A DNA stretch of 15,510 nucleotides. It comes from Fimenecus sp045594885. Lineage in GTDB: Bacteria > Bacillota > Clostridia > Oscillospirales > Acutalibacteraceae. A model generated the notes under the pieces. That model had not been told where the DNA came from and ran no database searches. It saw only the letters and a program-made list of their open reading frames with translations. The first letter of the stretch is position 1. Every line of letters starts with the position of its first letter. The position numbers were made by a program, and so were the translations under genes. Location of the stretch: assembly GCA_045594885.1 (NCBI GenBank), contig JAZNZJ010000078.1, forward strand, positions 1 through 15,510. The letters run 5' to 3'. Shown here piece by piece: positions 13,308 to 15,510 of the stretch.

Positions 13308-15510
13308 ATGTCCGCATTTGAACGTGCAATAAGAATATCGGCAGAATATCAGGGTGTTGAAAACAGTATCAAAAAAGGTTTTCTGCCCCAAGGTGTTTTA
13401 GGGCTTACTCCCGTACAAAAAGCACTTCTTGTTTCTGCACTCACCGAGAGTCTTGAAAAAAAGGCTCTTATTGTCGTGCCCGACGATTCAGTCGCCGTGC
13501 GACTTTGTGAAGATTTGACCGCATTGGGCAAAGATGTGCTTCACTACCCTGCCCGCAATTTTTCTTTTTGGGATACTGACGGACAATCTTACGAATATGA
13601 GCAAAAAAGAATTAAAGCACTCCGCCGTATGCTTGACGGTAAATGTGACATTGTGGTTGCCTCTGCTGAGGCTTCGGTTTCTTACACCATTCCGCCCGAA
13701 ATTCTTCATCAAAAATCAGTATTGCTCAAAAAAAATGAAGAAATACCCCTTGAAAAAATTCTTATTTCACTTAATGCGGCAGGTTATAAACGAGTTGATG
13801 CTGTTGAGGGTGTCGGTCAATTTTCTTGCAGGGGCGGAATAGTTGATTTCTTTTCGCCCGATGATGATGAGCCCGTAAGAATTGAATTGTGGGGAGATAC
13901 TGTTGACACAATGTGCCGTTTTGACGTGCAAAGTCAACGAAGAACGGTGAATATTGATGAAATTCTTATCACCCCGTCAAAAGAAATTGTAATTGACAAT
14001 CCTTTGGATTTGGTTGATAAAATACAGAATTTCGCTAAATGTGTACGTGGTAAAAAGGCTGACATAATCAAAGAAAAGCTTTATGCCGACATTGACCGTC
14101 TTAAAGGTGGTGTTGGGGTTGGCTCTGCCGACAAATATCTTCCTTTAGTTTATTCACCCGCCACAATTTTCGACTATGCAAAGGATTATATTCTCTTTGC
14201 TTTTGAAACAGGTGCAATAAAAGAAAAAATCAGTGCATCGCAAAAACTCTTGCTTGAAGATATAAAATCCGCCGTTGAAGACGGTGTACTCTGCAAGGGG
14301 CTTGATAAATTCTCATTGAATTTTGCCGAGTTAGTCAATGAATATGAAAGTCATAAGGCAACATATATTGACAATTTTGCCCGTGGCAGTTTTGAAACAC
14401 CAATAAAAAGCCTTACCACATTTAATGGTGGTACTTTACCCATTTGGAATGGTAAACTTGATATTCTTATTGAAGATATTAAGCCCATAAACTCAAAAGA
14501 CAGTACTATTGTTGTATTTGCAGGTACAGAAAAGAGTGCAAAAAATCTTGCCGAAACACTAACTGACGAAGAAATACCCGCAATTTACTTTTCGGTTATT
14601 CCCGCAGAATTTCCAAAGGGTGTTATCTCTGTGTTACCGGGGTCACTTACATCGGGATTTTCTTTTTTTCGTGAGAAATTATATGTTTTTACCTATTCAA
14701 AGGTTTATCAGAGCAAGGCAAGACGAAAAAATACGGGCTTTAAGGCAAAAGACACTATTCACTCCCTTGATGAGCTTAAAAAAGGCGACTACATTGTTCA
14801 CGCAGTTCACGGAATAGGTATTTTTGATGGTGTTACACAGCTTGAAGCTAACAAAATCATAAAAGATTATATCAAAATCAAGTATGCAAAAAGTGACGTG
14901 CTATATGTACCCGTCACCCAACTTGATTTAGTGTCAAAATATATTGGCCCTCACGAAGATGACGGCAAGGCTTTAAAACTTAATCGTCTTGGTGGTGCTG
15001 ATTGGGAAAAGACAAGGAGTAAGGTGCGTTCTGCTGTTAAGGATATGGCGGACCAGCTTATTAAACTCTACTCTCAACGAATGCATACCGAGGGCTATGC
15101 TTTCTCACCCGATATTGATATGCAATACGATTTTGAACGTCGCTTCGAATTTGAAGAAACCGGTGACCAGTTAAGAAGTATTGACGAAATTAAAAATGAT
15201 ATGGAAAAGCCCTATCCAATGGACCGACTCCTTTGCGGTGACGTGGGCTTTGGTAAAACAGAAGTTGCTCTGCGTGCAGTTTTTAAATGTATTGCGGACG
15301 GTAAACAATGTGCAATTTTAGTGCCCACAACAATTCTTGCACTTCAGCATTATCAGACAATTCTCAAAAGATTTGACGGCTTCCCCATTGAAGCAGAAAT
15401 GCTTTCACGTTTTCGCACACAAACCCAACGTGCAAAAATAATAAAACGTGTAAATGCGGGATTTATCGACATAATTGTTGGTACTCACTCACTTATTGCA
15501 AAGAATGTGA
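13308..15510 (+). CDS. mfd: Transcription-repair coupling factor Mfd, 3' part outside window
   Basis: ATP-dependent translocase that removes RNA polymerase stalled at DNA lesions and recruits UvrA for nucleotide excision repair. From ATG 13308 the frame is open for 734 codons to the window edge; the family is about 1150-1180 residues, so roughly the last third is missing. Visible order: the UvrB-like N-terminal region (about 1-330) with RGGIVDFFSP; the RNA polymerase-interaction (CarD-like) domain at about 490-550 (GDYIVHAVHGIGIFDG ... VLYVPVTQLDLVSKY); then the translocase with Walker A GDVGFGKTE (644-652), VPTTILALQHY and GTHSLIAKNV at the edge. The DEEH-type Walker B and the second RecA lobe lie beyond. 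The ATG is preceded by GAGG and follows pth by 10 nt. No frameshift is seen. Confidence 0.97.
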   Translation, partial: MSAFERAIRISAEYQGVENSIKKGFLPQGVLGLTPVQKALLVSALTESLEKKALIVVPDDSVAVRLCEDLTALGKDVLHYPARNFSFWDTDGQSYEYEQKRIKALRRMLDGKCDIVVASAEASVSYTIPPEILHQKSVLLKKNEEIPLEKILISLNAAGYKRVDAVEGVGQFSCRGGIVDFFSPDDDEPVRIELWGDTVDTMCRFDVQSQRRTVNIDEILITPSKEIVIDNPLDLVDKIQNFAKCVRGKKADIIKEKLYADIDRLKGGVGVGSADKYLPLVYSPATIFDYAKDYILFAFETGAIKEKISASQKLLLEDIKSAVEDGVLCKGLDKFSLNFAELVNEYESHKATYIDNFARGSFETPIKSLTTFNGGTLPIWNGKLDILIEDIKPINSKDSTIVVFAGTEKSAKNLAETLTDEEIPAIYFSVIPAEFPKGVISVLPGSLTSGFSFFREKLYVFTYSKVYQSKARRKNTGFKAKDTIHSLDELKKGDYIVHAVHGIGIFDGVTQLEANKIIKDYIKIKYAKSDVLYVPVTQLDLVSKYIGPHEDDGKALKLNRLGGADWEKTRSKVRSAVKDMADQLIKLYSQRMHTEGYAFSPDIDMQYDFERRFEFEETGDQLRSIDEIKNDMEKPYPMDRLLCGDVGFGKTEVALRAVFKCIADGKQCAILVPTTILALQHYQTILKRFDGFPIEAEMLSRFRTQTQRAKIIKRVNAGFIDIIVGTHSLIAKNV

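Noticed and set aside
13534..13842. 102-codon plus-strand open frame within mfd, which might hint at a frameshift
   Set aside because: The mfd frame itself is open without interruption from 13308 to 15510 and encodes conserved Mfd sequence across this segment, so this is a shadow frame.
1..15510. Defence island, prophage or biosynthetic cluster
   Set aside because: Every substantial gene belongs to a widespread housekeeping or envelope family, with no integrase, transposase, toxin-antitoxin pair or nuclease/helicase combination beyond RecJ and Mfd.

Overview
The window is a run of housekeeping genes from a low-GC Gram-positive bacterium. The gene set and order point to the class Clostridia, probably an uncultured gut member related to Oscillospiraceae/Ruminococcaceae; the lineage is inferred from gene order and protein style, not from a marker search. 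I see no tRNA, rRNA, CRISPR array, phage gene or insertion sequence, and no gene-free stretch of 300 bases.

Leftward block (1-10807, minus strand). A strong sigma-A-type promoter at 10853-10881 precedes recJ, relA/spoT, dtd, an MBL-fold hydrolase, hemZ, a uridine-kinase-like nucleoside kinase, a SpoVB/MurJ-type MOP flippase, mazG and the 5' part of an HU gene cut by the window edge. Most genes are separated by 5-34 nt or overlap by 4 nt, so they are probably co-transcribed. The main exception is a 161-nt gap between relA and dtd that holds a repeat pair and a long imperfect inverted repeat. HU is spaced 51 nt from mazG.

Middle (10891-11917, minus strand). A membrane-anchored family 2 glycosyltransferase forms its own transcription unit, with a TTG start, a TTGACA-17-TATATT promoter and a hairpin-plus-T-run terminator just upstream of the recJ promoter.

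Rightward block (11930-15510, plus strand). From a divergent promoter run a short GlmU-type acetyltransferase that lacks the uridyltransferase half, then pth, then mfd (734 codons, running off the window).

In Bacillus subtilis, gcaD(glmU)-prs-ctc-spoVC(pth)-...-mfd-spoVT-yabM-yabN(mazG) is one neighbourhood, and recJ-apt-relA-dtd is another. Here parts of both are joined, prs/ctc and apt are absent, and the MOP/mazG/HU end lies on the opposite strand from pth/mfd. The genes serve nucleotide and alarmone control (relA, mazG, nucleoside kinase), DNA repair and packaging (recJ, mfd, HU), translation quality control (dtd, pth) and the cell envelope (GlmU-like, MOP flippase, glycosyltransferase). 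I found no convincing new multi-gene system. The items most worth checking are the half-GlmU, the structured repeat between relA and dtd, and the rearranged gene order.
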